Origin: Trichothecium roseum
Lineage: Eukaryota; Ascomycota; Sordariomycetes; Hypocreales
Assembly (NCBI GenBank): GCA_026184415.1
Contig: CM047942.1
Location: forward strand, 3,162,001-3,226,000
Length of the DNA stretch: 64,000 nucleotides
Reading direction: 5' to 3'
Of this stretch, positions 1-12,190 are shown in pieces. The stretch's first letter is position 1. Every line of letters begins with the position of its first letter. Position numbers and translations under genes: made by a program. The notes under the pieces were generated by a model that saw only the letters and a list, made by a program, of their open reading frames with translations, searched no databases and had not been told where the DNA came from.

Positions 1-1920
1 AATAATGATTTCATTAGCACGTATACCCTATATTCGTTGTTCTAGGAAATGATGCTTTCGAGAAAGAAGCACATAAACGTTGTGAATAGAACGGATGATT
101 TTGGAAATAACCCTTTTTCTCTCTGCTTATGATGGCCCATGCAAGATATTTGAGAAACGATTGCGTGAGTATCGCGCGACGATGAGAGAGCGAGGATTAG
201 CATCCATGGCTGCAGGATATAGAGGTAATGTGTGCTCTACATTCCTACTACAGCTATGTATTCGACAAAACGTAATATATATATCGTAAAAGTGCCAAAC
301 TGACGATGCATGCCATGCCAGCATCAATCATCACCCAAAAAAAGTGAACTATATTGGTGACTACGATAGTTACCAAGTGATTGAAAGCACAGTCTTACAT
401 CACGCCAGGCAATATAAGCCACGAATATCAGCCTTTTGTTTCTACTGCCTGCTCTGATTAACCTCTGTGAGGAAAAGGTTGGGTGTGGTCTAGGGTGTGC
501 AGGCAAAGAAGAGCTGAGGCGACGAAATGCCAAGTTCTGTTCCGAATACGTGTACTCCCTACTCCGTAGGAATGTCGAGGTTGCCTTTTAAAGGAGCCAT
601 CTCCGTTAACTAATAGTCCTCTCTTCTTCCTTTGACGTTGTATTGCTATTTGGATACCATATCGTCGTATATTCCTTGCGTTGTGAAACCAATTGACCAT
701 CTCGGAGCAGTAAACCCCCAAATACTCCCTATCATGCTAAATGCCCCGACGTCATGATCAATCTCCAAACCCTCCATCTACCAAAGAAAAAAAAAGAAAA
801 AAAAGAGAAGAGAGAGAAGAGATTGAGAATTTCGCTAAACAATCGACCATGTTTCGCAGCCTTGGCCTTTTAGCCTCTCTTCTCGGTTAGAACCTTGTTG
901 ACCGCATCTACCGATTAAAACACCCCCGGAAAGGGGAACAAGAGACTCCACGTTTTCAGGTCACATAGCCTGGGGGGTTGATGAAACTTGACAGGGTATA
1001 GCTTATGGACCTCGAATCCAAAAAAAAAAGAAGCCAAGGATGAGAGGTGGTTGAAGAGAGAGACTATGTATTATGTTGTACTGCTAGGTTTTTAGAGAAG
1101 AAAAAAAAAACAACCGCGATTTTGCCATGAGAAAACGTAGCCAAGGAAAGACTCCTCATCTTTTTATGGTTTATTTTTTGGTATTTTCTTTTCCCAACGT
1201 TCTTGAACACAGGTATGAGCAGTATCCAACGAGCACCCGCCGACCTGAGGCCGGAGCCAAAACAGCGTTTCAAAACAGGCAGCCCGCCCCCATCGCAGCG
1301 CTTCTCCTTCTCTCCACCTCTCGGAACGTAACTCTCCGACAAACGTCTTACCATGTAATAGCACTCCCGTATGGGAGCATGTATGTACCAGGGCAAGCAC
1401 AAGGATCCCGGGGGCGCAAATACTCGATAAGCTCCTACGCCATCCCCTTGATTGGCGGGATTTCTTTTCCCTCGCTGCCACTGCCGATTACAATCGCGAT
1501 GCTTGCTGAAACGGGAAAACGCCCACCTCTTGGTTCTTTAAAACAGATGGGATATGGTAGTAGTTTCAAACACCAGGACGGGGGGGGGGGGAGGGGGGTA
1601 ACCCTGTTCCATATTCGGGATGACGGCCCTCGATGCTCCATGGTTGACGGGAAGACGGTATCATAATTCTCAGTCCAGCGGCGGTTAAGGGGGGTTTGAG
1701 TAGGAAAGAAGTATAGATATAAAGAAGAAGCAAACGCTTCTCATAAACCTCCTCCTCATCACAACCAAAACCACCAATCCAACCCTTCCCTACCATTCTC
1801 TACACCCCCACGAAGCAGGTCTTCACTTTGTATTCTTCCTTTCCACCAACAACTAGTCGACCTAGTCAACCACATCTCTTTCTCTCTTCCCCCAAAGACA
1901 AAAACAAAGAAACAGAAAAA
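1..1920. other. intergenic region upstream of the AA9 gene
   Basis: No convincing gene is seen. The open frames here are short, lack family resemblance and coincide with A-rich or G-rich tracts (A-runs near 788-810 and 1020-1030, a G-run near 1580-1600). One copy of the word TACTCCGTA lies at 560-568. The last 200 bases hold the presumed promoter and 5' leader of the AA9 gene. Confidence 0.6.
1718..1724 (+). promoter_or_regulatory. TATA-like box of the AA9 LPMO gene
   Basis: The sequence TATAAAG lies about 200 bases before the AA9 start codon. It is followed by a C/T-rich and A-rich leader typical of highly expressed fungal secreted-enzyme genes. The assignment rests on position and motif only. 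Confidence 0.45.
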
Positions 1921-2709
1921 ATGCGCTCCCAAACCTTCAAGGCCCTGATGGCAGCCGCGGTCCTCCCCCCCGCCGCCCTGGCCCACTACAACTTCGAGTC
2001 CCTCATCGTCAACGGCCAGGGCACCGACCCTTACCAGTACGTCCGCCAGACCACAAACTCCAACTCCCCCGTCGAGGACGTCACCTCCCCGGCCATGGTC
2101 TGCAACCAGGGCGGCAACGACGCCGACATCCGCGCCAAGACCCAGACCCACGACGTCCTGCCCGGAGACGAGGTCGGCTTCGACATCAACTCCGAGCTGG
2201 GCCACCCGGGGCCCCTGGCCGTCTACATGAGCAAGGCCCCCGACGGCACCGCCGCCTCGGACTACACCGGCGACGGCAAGTGGTTCAAGGTCTACTCGGC
2301 CACCACCTCCTCCATCACCGAAGAGGGTCTGCAGTGGGCCAGCTTCCCCAACAGCGTCGGCGCGCAGAACTTTACTTTCACCCTGCCCGAGGACCTGGCG
2401 CCCGGGGAGTACCTCATGAGGGGTGAGCACATCGGCCTGCACGGCGCCGGCTCCTTTGGCGGCGCGCAGTTCTACATGGGCTGCGCCCAGCTCAAGGTCG
2501 GCGGCTCCGGCAAGGGCGTGCCCGAGCCCACCGTCAGCATCCCCGGCGTCTACGACGGCAACGAGTCTGGCATCCTCATCAACATCTACTACCCTGCTCC
2601 CACGAGCTACGATGCTCCCGGCCCGGCCACGTGGCCTGACGCGTGCGAGGATCATACCGTCAACCTGTGGGGTCAGGAGAGCGATGGTGACTGCACCGCC
2701 AGTCAGTAA
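1921..2709 (+). CDS. AA9 lytic polysaccharide monooxygenase
   Basis: A single-exon gene of 262 residues encoding a secreted copper monooxygenase of family AA9 (formerly GH61), which oxidatively cleaves cellulose or related beta-glucans outside the cell. A signal peptide covers residues 1-21 and ends in ALA, leaving His22 as the mature N-terminal histidine of the copper histidine brace. The second ligand is probably His95 (GHPGP), and the axial tyrosine is Tyr185 in the QFYMGC motif. The EHIGLH stretch at about 169-174 is also typical. The protein ends shortly after the catalytic domain with no CBM1 cellulose-binding module and no GPI signal. ATG 1921 is chosen because it starts the signal peptide; a longer upstream frame exists but is leader sequence. 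Cellulose versus hemicellulose specificity cannot be told. Confidence 0.95.
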   Translation: MRSQTFKALMAAAVLPPAALAHYNFESLIVNGQGTDPYQYVRQTTNSNSPVEDVTSPAMVCNQGGNDADIRAKTQTHDVLPGDEVGFDINSELGHPGPLAVYMSKAPDGTAASDYTGDGKWFKVYSATTSSITEEGLQWASFPNSVGAQNFTFTLPEDLAPGEYLMRGEHIGLHGAGSFGGAQFYMGCAQLKVGGSGKGVPEPTVSIPGVYDGNESGILINIYYPAPTSYDAPGPATWPDACEDHTVNLWGQESDGDCTASQ

Positions 2710-2866
2710 AGGGGGAGAGCATTTTGATATCCGTCATTTTCTGTACATAGCTTTCAATCGTATACACCAGCATGCCAATTTTGCCTTTTCTTCACCACCC
2801 AAGCAGTTCCACAACATCGTGACTATTTCCAATGCAAACCAACAGAGCCAACATTATTTTGAAAGC

Positions 2867-5147
2867 TTATGCCGACTGCCCTGCTACTTCAGCAGCGCAG
2901 CAGTGTCCGTCGACCAGGACACTCCTGTTGACCTCTTGCGACGAAGGCGCCACGTCAAGCCCCGGATTGCCCGCGAAGAAATTCACCGGCTTCAGTCCCA
3001 CGCTCATCCTCTCCGCCGGCATCACTGGCCAGTCCTCGATCCTGGGATTGTGCGTCGACCCAAACGTGTGCCACACCACAATGTCCTCGTTCCTCACCCC
3101 CGTTTCCCTGTCCGGATCGACCTTGCGCCCCTCTATGCCCGACGCTATGCCCTGCTTCTCGTCGCCCGAGGACTGCATCGTGTGCCTCCCCGCCGGGAAC
3201 ATGTCTTCATCGTCGTACTGCGTGACCCATACCGCGTGCTGTGTGAACTCGCTTCGCCGGGCATGGTGCGACGACGGGTGCGCCAGGAGCATCTGGCTGT
3301 AGTGCGGCTGCAGCCTCAGTCCCACTGGTGTGCCCGTGATGCTATTCACCACGTCCTCATTGACAATCGTGAATGTCCTGTTTGAGGCAAAGTCCAGGTC
3401 CAGACCGCCTTCGTCCTCGACGAAACGGCTTTTCGTCACGTAGCCCATGCCAAACGGGTTATGCACTTCGGGGTCGTCCAGGGGTAAAGGGACGGTCTCA
3501 CTGATCTCGAGAGAGTTGCGGTGCCCGTCGACGGCGGGATCGATGCGCAGGTTGAACAGGTGCTGGTGGTACGGCGCCAATACGCCCGGGGCTACGACCG
3601 TCCCAAACGGCACCTTCTCTCTGCCCTCGCCGACATCTATGGGGACCGTGGACAGTATACCCGTCGCGCGAACCTCGTACCTGACACCGCCGTCTTGCGC
3701 GAAATAAAACGCAAACACATACTCGTAATTGCTCACCGTCACCACCGTCTGCAGCACTAGCACCCTCGCCCTCGCCACCACTGCCTCGCCCGTCCTGAAA
3801 TTGCCGTGCTTCCACAAGATGCCGTCGTCCTGCTCGTGGCAGCACACCACATTGCCCATGTCCCTAGCCTCCCCTTTTGACGTGCAATGCCACCCGCCAA
3901 AGTACTTGATATGGCCGAGGCAGTCGCAGCCAAGACGGAGGTCGTTGGCGTTGACCCCTGCGCCGTCGTTGCCCAGATCGAACGCTGCTTTTCTCGGGTA
4001 GGGACTGCGAGGGTCGGCGTAGGGGACGAACATCTCGGCTAGGGAAATGCGGTATATGAGAGAGCGGCCGGAGTGCCGGACGTCGTGGAGGGTCAGGCCC
4101 TCACGGTAGTTGAAGCCCACGCGCATTGACCAGCCTTCCCACTGCAGTGACTGGCCCCGGACCGTAAAGGAGGGGCCCTCGGGCTGCGTGACCTGGAGGG
4201 GCCTGGTGGTTTGGCGGGGTGGTGGGCGGAGGGAGGGGTGGTATTCTGTTTCCGAGGGGGGGCGGATCTTGCGGGTGTCGTAGGGGCGGCGGTCTTGGCT
4301 GGGGCGGGGGGAGTGCTCTTGGGCAGTGGTGGGGAGGTGGTAGATTTTGGTGACGGCGAGAGTTTCGGATACTTCGGCGCAGAGGTCGAGAGGGTAGGCG
4401 TAGTAGTTTGCCTCGGGGTGGTCTGTGAGCTTCATGTAGAACCAACACTGGGCGTTGTCAGTTGTTTTCATTCATAAAGTTACCACGAGGTGACGCAAAC
4501 GCAGGAAAAGTGTGAGAAAGGCCAATGAAGGATGATAAAGAAGGGGAAGGGGCAAGAATGGGCTTTACCATGGTGGTCCTTCTCGTCATATCAGTCATCC
4601 CGTCCGTGGCATAAGCCCAAGGCTCAACACAAACCACGCTCCCCTCTGGTAGTTTCAGTCCCTCAATCTCCTTCTTGACGCCCTCGTCCGCCAGGCAGGC
4701 CCTCTCGACAGCTTGCATGTACGAGGCGTCAATGTACGAGTGCTTCCCGACTAGGTGCTCCTCCTTGACCACTTTCCCTCCCTCATCAGTTAGATCAACG
4801 ACGAGTTCGAAAAGCTGATTGCCATCTCCGGGCGAAGTCGAAATAACTACCTGCACGCGGGCTTCCCGCGGTGGTGGTTGCGGTTCTTGCCCGTCATGTA
4901 GGAGGTCTAGGTAAGGCACCATGAGCTTCTTGGGTGGCTCCTTGAGGGTGATGAAGCGGAAGTTGGGGTCATGATTTGAGAAGCGTGCTTTTACTACCGA
5001 GGCAACCTATATAGAAGATACCAGTATTAGCGACATTCTTTCATCTTTCCCCTTTTTTATTGCTCTTGTGTCTAGTATTTGTCTTACCTTGTGTATCTCT
5101 GCCGGTGAGAGGGGATCAAACGGATGCGTTGCCAGAGGAGCCATCAT
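2867..5147 (-). CDS. copper-containing primary amine oxidase
   Basis: Three exons by hand model: 5088-5147, 4569-5006 and 2867-4447, all junctions in phase 0, giving 692 residues, the usual length of fungal copper amine oxidases. The enzyme deaminates primary amines to aldehydes with release of ammonia and hydrogen peroxide, and usually serves use of amines as nitrogen source. The N-terminus carries the family-typical HPFDPLSPAEI. The topaquinone precursor is Tyr407 in NYEY, the catalytic base Asp323 in FDLG, and the copper ligands His460 and His462 (HQH) plus His632 (THNPRIEDWP); the spacing matches characterised yeast enzymes. No clear C-terminal peroxisomal signal is seen (it ends QSA). 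The gene runs tail to tail with the AA9 gene, 157 bases apart. Confidence 0.93.
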
Positions 5148-6488
5148 CACCGCAATAGTCGCTCTCTCAAACAGGTATTCGAGTATGTTGCGAGGAGTAG
5201 TGTCGATTTAGGTGTGAGAAAATATGCTTTGCTTTGCTTTGATCTTTCTTTTCCTCTTTTAAAAGCATGGGCAGCACATGCTCTTTTGTCTTTGCCCTGT
5301 TACCCCAAATCCAGAGCGGGGTCGAAATCATTTCATTCATGTTGCCGGTTCCACCGTCATCTTTTTTAACCCGTTGCCTCCAAAGGTATAGATCATGCAA
5401 GTTCTCTTCCCACTCAGGATCGAAGCGATACCTTTGGAGGCAATATATCATCGCCAAGAGGTGGACTGCGCACTGCAAAGCTGAGCCGGGCCGCTGTAGT
5501 CTCCTTTTTCCTTGTTACGTGTGCCGGCCCGGTGTGTGCATGTGTACGTGTGTTTATGCAAGGCGTCATTGGCATGATTCGAATGTATGTTTTATATGAC
5601 ATGGGTTGCGAACTGATATCGTGCTTGACGGGGTCAAGATATTTGGACGTACATCCCCATTACTTTGGTTCGACGCGGCGGCCCTTGCAATGGTTCGGGT
5701 AATACACCTTGTAGTAATTGTAAGGTTCCTAAAACTGCTTGTATTGTTATTCTCCGTTTATATATACTGCTAGGCTAGTTACCACCGGGTTTGCGTACTT
5801 CTCGACGTTACCTTTCCGACTGGAAGGGGCTGCTGCGATGGCTGCAATTGTGCTGGTAGTGCGAGTTCTGGTTGAGGTCAGACTCCAAGGGCTTCTGCAT
5901 GTGTTGTGCGTCGTGTTCGGTACGTCCTTGGTCAGCTGAAAATTCGTTTGTAACAGTCTGCGCTTTCCTCAGAGGTGCCTTGTTGGGGCGCAAGCAATTA
6001 CCTGCCTCGATGCATGTTCACTCCTGCCCTAAAGTCATCTCAGTTATTACCTAATACCTGCCTCAGCTGCTCCTGCTCTTACTATCCCTACCCGCTACTG
6101 TTAGGTATGCAAAGCGGGTTTAAGTGAGTCGATGATTAGGAATGGCTCCTTCTGTGTAATAAAAAAATATTTACTGCTCACAAACAGCTCGTGGCTACAT
6201 CTCGTTTTGTAGAGCGGTTAGGTAGCCCACATCCTGTCCAAGAAAAAAACAAGGAGAGTGAAGCCCTGCTTAGTACATTACGTTAATGAAATGTCTACAT
6301 GACACATCTGAACCATGATCATCGTTATTTTTATTCCTTTTTTTTACTTGCGAATAGTATTCGCAACCTCATTCACCGAATTCCGACCGCCAACAACCGC
6401 CATAGCAAAGTACGAAGGAAAAGTCCGCGACTATCCAAGCATACGCAGCCAAGGCCCTCCCTCCCCTCCCCGTATACCATCATGAGTC
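5148..6488. other. intergenic region, no gene seen
   Basis: This 1.3-kb spacer lies between the amine oxidase start and the 3' end of the reductase gene. It holds only short frames without recognisable domains. Two near-identical stretches of about 10 bases (CCTTTGGAGG and its complement, around 5380 and 5430) form a possible weak hairpin. Confidence 0.6.
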
Positions 6489-7658
6489 TCAGCATCCTCT
6501 TTCCACGGCGAGCAACTGCGGTACCAGATCCCCCAAACACTCTCCCAGCCCCCTCCACCCCCCGATGCCCAACTCCCTCTCCGCCCTGCCGCCATCATCA
6601 ACCGCGAAATGTAGATGCGCCTCCCTCTTCCCTGGCTGTCCCACCGGCACCCTCCTCCTCTCCTCCTCCGTCATCCTGACACCCTCCCGACAACCGCTCT
6701 TCCCCGTCCCATCAGCTCCGACCGGCCCCGTCGTCGGGTCTCCCCTGCACAAGTCGGCAATCTCCTGGTTGCAATACACCCCCGCCGCAACGGCATACCT
6801 CTTCCCCCCAACCCTGGTGCCAGACAGTGCACCCACGTGCGCCGCCGCCGCATCCCTCACGTCAACCCACACGGGAGCCCTCGTAGCCGGCACGCGCGCA
6901 TCCCCGCCCGCGGACAAGACGTCCCATACAATTTCGTTGCTCGTGTTTACCCCTTTCAGCGTCCTCGGCTCTGCGCCCTCTAGCCAGGGGCCAAACACCA
7001 TTCCCGGACACAGGCTCACCAGGTCAAACGCCGGCTTCTCCTTGGTCACAAAGTCCCACGCTGCCCGCTCGGCCGCCGTCTTGGAAGCCCTATATGCCGA
7101 GGGCGCGTCCGCGGCCGCCACGCCGTCCTCGTACGTCAGCGGGCTCCAGTCCTCGGCGGTATACGTCTTGCCCGCCCCCCTGCCCAGCGCGGGATCGAGA
7201 ACGCACGCGAGGCTGGACGTCAACACGACCCTCCTCACGCAAGAGGTGCCTGCCTTAGCCGCCGCCCCGAGGAGAGCCAGTGTGCCGTCCACGGCGGGCC
7301 TCATGACGTTCGCCTCGAAGTCTGAGAGTTCGACGTCGTAGCTAAAGGGACTGGCCATGTGCACCACGGCCGCGGGCTCCGAGTCCCGCATCACCGAGAG
7401 GTACGACTCCCGCGACGTAATATCCGCGACCACTACCACAGACAGGCACGGATGGTGATGGTGTGTTCGCTCGACGAGCTTGGCTTTGTCGGCCGTTCGC
7501 GCGGTCCCGACGACTCGGTACCCTCGCTTCAGGAGCAGGGCGATGCAGTGTTGGGCTATGAAGCCATTGGCGCCCGTGACGAGGACGACCTCGGAGGGCT
7601 CTATGACCACCGACGACGATGACGACGTCCCCGCAGTCGTTTTCGAAATTATCGACAT
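6489..7658 (-). CDS. NAD(P)-dependent epimerase/dihydroflavonol-reductase-like protein
   Basis: A single-exon extended short-chain dehydrogenase/reductase of 389 residues. The Rossmann nucleotide-binding motif is GANGFIA at about 29-35, the conserved TSS lies near 148-150, and the catalytic pair is Tyr189 and Lys193 in YRASK. This arrangement is that of the dihydroflavonol-4-reductase, cinnamoyl-CoA reductase and yeast Gre2-type methylglyoxal reductase group, which reduce aldehydes or ketones with NADPH. Fungal members are often about 340 residues; the extra length is a Ser/Thr-rich N-terminal lead and a short C-terminal tail. The substrate cannot be deduced. ATG 7658 is the first in the frame. 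Confidence 0.88.
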   Translation of the reverse strand: MSIISKTTAGTSSSSSVVIEPSEVVLVTGANGFIAQHCIALLLKRGYRVVGTARTADKAKLVERTHHHHPCLSVVVVADITSRESYLSVMRDSEPAAVVHMASPFSYDVELSDFEANVMRPAVDGTLALLGAAAKAGTSCVRRVVLTSSLACVLDPALGRGAGKTYTAEDWSPLTYEDGVAAADAPSAYRASKTAAERAAWDFVTKEKPAFDLVSLCPGMVFGPWLEGAEPRTLKGVNTSNEIVWDVLSAGGDARVPATRAPVWVDVRDAAAAHVGALSGTRVGGKRYAVAAGVYCNQEIADLCRGDPTTGPVGADGTGKSGCREGVRMTEEERRRVPVGQPGKREAHLHFAVDDGGRAERELGIGGWRGLGECLGDLVPQLLAVERGC

Positions 7659-8855
7659 CCTTCCTTATTTTGCTGCGTGCTCTCGTCGTTGATTCAGATG
7701 AGATTCTTGAAAGCAAGATTTTTTTTTTTTGATGAAAGGGGTATGTATGTACGTTTACCATGGCAAAAGAGGAAGAAAAGCAGAGCTTCAACGGGAAAGC
7801 CATCCATATGTCCTCCCCTTTTTGAGGATATATGTCATAACCACTCCCTGCCCATCGCAGCCCACTAAAGTGAAAGGAAGGAACACCAGCAGTGAATAGC
7901 AAACAAGCTCAGCACGGACGGGGAGGGGGAGTTTACCGCCGCTTCACCAGAACTCGTCCACTACACGTACGAGTACGGCCCAAGACAATACCAAAAGAAA
8001 GGAAGCAAAAAAAAAAAAAAAAAAACCCCCCGATAATGAGGAGCAAACGAACATCCGATTCACTAGTGTCAATGATATGCAGCCGTCGCATAGGAGGGGT
8101 TTGAATATTTGTCGGCGTGCCCGTCAGCAGCGCGGTCCGCGGGACTTTACTGGCCTCTTCTTCACCATCTTCTTTTATTTTTATTTTTATTTTTCTTCCT
8201 TCCCCCTCCATTTTCCGCTGCTTCACCGACTCTGAGAAAGGTGCCGCGCTTGGGTGGGAGGGAGGGACGAGACCGAGTCCAGGAAGAGGTTCATGAGTGA
8301 GGGGGGGAAATATGCAAAACATGTGTCGGCGGTGTGGGGAAAATGGCGTCTCATTCGTAAATCATTGCCTTGTCACCCTCCTTTTCTGTTCTGCAGGTCC
8401 CTACTTTTCCCCTTCCTGCAGGTTCCTCCTCTCTTTCTGGCGTGCGAAAAAAAAGGGTCATGATACTCTGCCATACCATCAAGGGGGGTTGAGGTTCCCG
8501 TCGCATAATCTATATGTAGGTAGCGGAAGGGCGATGCGGCTGACCGAGTTGAGATGGTGCTCTCTTTCCATGGCATCGAGCATCCCATTATGTGGACTCG
8601 CCGGATCCGCGGGGTGCGCTGCAGTAAGTAGGAGGTGGTAGGTGCTGGAGGGGCCACGGCGGGATCACTGAATGCATGACAAGGGAGTGATGAGCTTACG
8701 CAAGTGCTCTCGGCATCTCATAGGCATGGTGGCATTTTTGTTTTCGTAGCTATATCCGGCCAACCAAGGCAGGCCATTCCGGGCCCGCGAGGGGAAAAAA
8801 CGATTATGACAAAAGTAGAAGAAAGGGGGGTTGGGCTCACCATACACCCCTCTCT
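7659..8855. other. intergenic region, no gene seen
   Basis: Contains the presumed promoter of the reductase gene and the 3' flank of the MFS transporter gene. It is rich in A-runs (8008-8026), a TTTTTA-type repeat near 8173-8195 and T/C tracts. No frame shows a domain. Confidence 0.6.
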
Positions 8856-10514
8856 CTAGTACACGTAGCGGAAGCCGGGATTGGTCCTGTCAGTCCAACA
8901 CCCCTCCCCAGAATCCGCCTGTCCAACCTCGGCCTGCATACTATCGCAGTCAACCTCCTCGCACGTATCCGACGCAGCCGCCGCCGCCGCCTCCTTGCGT
9001 CCGTTCCTGGCCCCGTAGAGCAGCCTTAGCAGCACGGTGACGACGATGCTGGCGCCGCAGACGGCGAAGACGGTCATCTTGGCCGGCATGTACCCGGGAG
9101 CGTCGGCGGTGCGGAAGGTCTGGGGCCCGATGATGTTGGCGAGGGAGAAGGCTATGGAGACGAGGGCCGAGGTGGCCACGCGCTTGGTGTAGCCGGCGGC
9201 GTTGGCCCCCGCGAGCGCGTAGATGAGGGCCAGCGGGGCCACGTCGAAGTTGATGAGGTAGATGCCCGCCAGCGCCGATGCCTTGCTGCTCCCTGCAAAG
9301 CTCATGAGGCCGGCGCCCGCCATGGTGGGCACCAGAAGCGCGCATATCCCCAGCCAGCGCGGGAACCTTTCCCGTATGGCGTAGGTTCCTCCGATGGTGG
9401 CCGCGATGGAGACCACCCCGGACGGCATGTTGAGCAGCGCCGAGGCCTTGGCGTCGTAGCCGAAGGAGTGGATCAGGGTGGCCGAGAAGGTGGTGATGAT
9501 TCCGGACGGTATGACGATGAGGACCGTGTTGAGGAAGAGGAGCCAGACCTGGAGGTCGCAGAGCGCCTCCCAGAGGTCCTCCTTGCGGAACACGTTCCTC
9601 TCCTCGCCGCTGCCGCCGGCCAGCCTGTCCCTCGCCAGGGAGGCTTCGATGGCCTGCTTTTCGGCCTCGCTGAGGAAGCGGGCGGCCCGGATGGTGGAGG
9701 GTAGGAAGAGGACGACGGCGGCGCCGACGCCCACGTTGAAGGCGCCCACGGAGACGAACATGATCCGCCAGGAGGGGAAGCTGCCGCCCGCGGAGCCGTG
9801 CTGGGCGGCCCAGGAGATGAGGCCGCCGATGATCTGCCCGGCGCCCAGGCCGCAGTACCACACGCCGGTGCGGGGGGTGGCCTGGTCCCTCGCGTACCAC
9901 TGCGAGGTTATGACAATGAGGGCGGGCGTGACCACGGCCTCGAGGACGCCCAAGATAGCCCGCAGGACAGCGGCGCCGGCGAAGTCCTGGACCGCGGCGG
10001 TGCAGCAGACGACGACGCCCCAGAGAATAACATTGATGCCGAGGACGCGGGCGATGGGGAAGCGCTGGAGGAGGTAGCCCTGCGGCAGCTCGGCGACGGC
10101 GTAGCCGACGAAGAAGATGGTGGCCATCCAGGAGAAATCGTCGCCGTGGAGGCTCAGGTCGCGCTGGAGGCCCATGATGTTGGCGTAGTTGATGATGACC
10201 TTGTCGAGGAACTGGAGGAGGTAGCAGAGGAACATGAGGGGCATGATGGTCCAGTCCACCTTGCGGTACGCCTCGCTCAGGACCTGCCCATCCTGCTGCT
10301 GCTGCTCTCGGACCTCCCCCGTGCCTGCGTCTGAAGATGGCGGGGAATCGTAGCTGGGGGGGTATGCCGGTGTAGGATGTGAGGCGTCATGGCCGTGGTG
10401 ATGACGGTAATGGTGATACTCCATGATGGGCGACGATGCCTTCTCGTCTGCCGATGACGGTCGTATCGAGGAGGCGCTCATGGCCGCTGCTGAGTCGCTA
10501 CCACGGCTTTCCAT
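8856..10514 (-). CDS. MFS transporter, allantoate permease (Dal5-like) family
   Basis: A single-exon 552-residue major facilitator protein of the anion:cation symporter family that includes yeast allantoate permease Dal5 and vitamin/organic-acid carriers. After a polar N-terminal tail of about 90 residues comes the typical start WTIMPLMFLCYLLQFLDK, then the first-loop region with YANIMGLQRDL and the motif PQGYLLQRFP. Hydrophobic segments fit 12 transmembrane helices with the long central loop around RFLSEAEKQAI. The C-terminal tail of about 50 residues is acidic and Cys-containing, so probably cytosolic. Likely cargo is a small organic anion such as allantoate, ureidosuccinate or a carboxylate; the sequence does not decide which. 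An allantoinase gene lies in the same window but 37 kb away. Confidence 0.9.
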   Translation of the reverse strand: MESRGSDSAAAMSASSIRPSSADEKASSPIMEYHHYRHHHGHDASHPTPAYPPSYDSPPSSDAGTGEVREQQQQDGQVLSEAYRKVDWTIMPLMFLCYLLQFLDKVIINYANIMGLQRDLSLHGDDFSWMATIFFVGYAVAELPQGYLLQRFPIARVLGINVILWGVVVCCTAAVQDFAGAAVLRAILGVLEAVVTPALIVITSQWYARDQATPRTGVWYCGLGAGQIIGGLISWAAQHGSAGGSFPSWRIMFVSVGAFNVGVGAAVVLFLPSTIRAARFLSEAEKQAIEASLARDRLAGGSGEERNVFRKEDLWEALCDLQVWLLFLNTVLIVIPSGIITTFSATLIHSFGYDAKASALLNMPSGVVSIAATIGGTYAIRERFPRWLGICALLVPTMAGAGLMSFAGSSKASALAGIYLINFDVAPLALIYALAGANAAGYTKRVATSALVSIAFSLANIIGPQTFRTADAPGYMPAKMTVFAVCGASIVVTVLLRLLYGARNGRKEAAAAAASDTCEEVDCDSMQAEVGQADSGEGCWTDRTNPGFRYVY

Positions 10515-12135
10515 GATGAGGTGATGATGGTCTTAGGAGATGAAGAAAACAGAGAAGAGAGGAAAAGAAGTAGAGGAGTGAAGTAAAGGTATTAAATAGA
10601 AAGAAAGTGGGAAATCAGGTCATCTCGTATGTAGCAAACAAATCGTCTCTTCCTTTCTTTCCTTTCCTTTTTTTGTTTGCTTGCTTGCTACCGCTAGGAA
10701 TAGGAGCAAAGAGCGGAACGCGCGATTGCGAAAAGAGGTGACGAAATCACCCTTTTCTCAGCCGTCTCGCTTCCTCCTTCTTGGTTGTTAATAAACTAGT
10801 AATGTCAAAGCAGCCATTTACTCGGGTTGTATATTAGGAAAATGCGGGAGAAGGCTGAGAGAACAGAGGTGTAGTTGAATTGTAATAGCTGTGTAGTAGC
10901 AATGTAGTAGTAGAGTAGTGACAATATAGTATCAGTGGTAGGAGTGGAAATAGTAGGCAATATGCCACAGGAGTTGGCAATGACGGAACAGGCGTGGTTC
11001 GCGTCCAAACACGTCTCACTCGTTTCCCGGGTTTGCCAGCGAGACAAATCGTGCCCGTGCGCATCGGGGTTATATATGACTTTGAATCAGCTGAAGCTGT
11101 GTGTATATACGAATATACGATACTACTAACCACTCCGTACTAAACTTTAGTAGTAGTAGTATACATGTATACGGAGTACTTTATATAGATGAGGCGTCTT
11201 GATTACCCACGCATGTGGTGCGGAGATGAAGAGGGGGATTTGTAAAGTAACAGACAAAAAGGCGGGAAAAAGCAATGACCAGACTGGTCATTGACCAGCA
11301 AGTACAAAAAGTGACAAAAGGAAACTGGTTCAGCCCAAGCTTGGTCGGCCTTCTCTGCATCCCCTACCCAGAGCCTCAGCTAAACAGAATCCATGCTAAC
11401 TGCTGCCACTACTACGGAGTACTAGTATCTTGTGGCTGAAGAAACCTCGAGCTATCTCGGATTCGTCGCGACGGCTTCTGACGCCAAGGTAAACGGCAAG
11501 AATGTGATGACACAAGAGACATTACACATCACACACACACACACACACATCCATCCATCCATCAGCTTTAGTAGGGGGGTTAGAAAGTTACAAGTGCAGA
11601 AAAAGTTGGTCAGCGTCTTTTTGCTTTTTTTTTTTTTGCCCACTTAGCCACTATTTCTGATGCAACACCTAGAGTACGGAGTAAAGAAGCCGTTGTCGAG
11701 GTGCTGGTAGGTATGTAGTAACAGCCCCCCAAACTAACCCACTGCCTACCATACCTACTCCCTGTTACGGAGTACTAGGAGCAGTAGCGAGTGGGTGTCA
11801 AAAATACAGGAGACCCCTTCATATCAAACCTGCATAGCACTCTCTCGTGCATTTTCGACACCGGGCACCCATCTCCAACTGCTATCTATCTGTATGTGCC
11901 TCTTCTACAACCCCAAGTCCCTCCTCCCACCCGGCACGTTCGGCAAAAGAGGAAGAAAGCAGAGGGGAAAAAAAGCAGACGTTTAATTGATTGATTACAT
12001 TTCATTTATTCCCGCTCCTGCGGGTAAGAAGTTGGTGGGAGGGATCAGTACTCAATTTTCACTTTTTTTTGTCTCAAAGCCTGCCAAGCTACACATTGCC
12101 TGTGGTACCAGAACATGGATCTAGACTTGATTTAT

Positions 12136-12190
12136 TTCTTCTTCTTCTTCTTCTTCTTCTTCTTCTTCTTCTTCTTCTCATCTTCTTCTC
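12136..12190. repeat. (TTC)n microsatellite
   Basis: About 14 uninterrupted TTC units followed by an imperfect TCATCTTCTTC tail, in gene-free DNA. Confidence 0.9.

Noticed and set aside
1127..1666. 179-codon open frame upstream of the AA9 gene
   Set aside because: Runs through G-rich and A-rich low-complexity DNA, shows no family resemblance and lies in a probable promoter region.
6489..7341. Long plus-strand frames opposite the epimerase/reductase gene
   Set aside because: They are antisense shadows of a GC-rich gene; the minus strand carries the Rossmann and YxxxK motifs.
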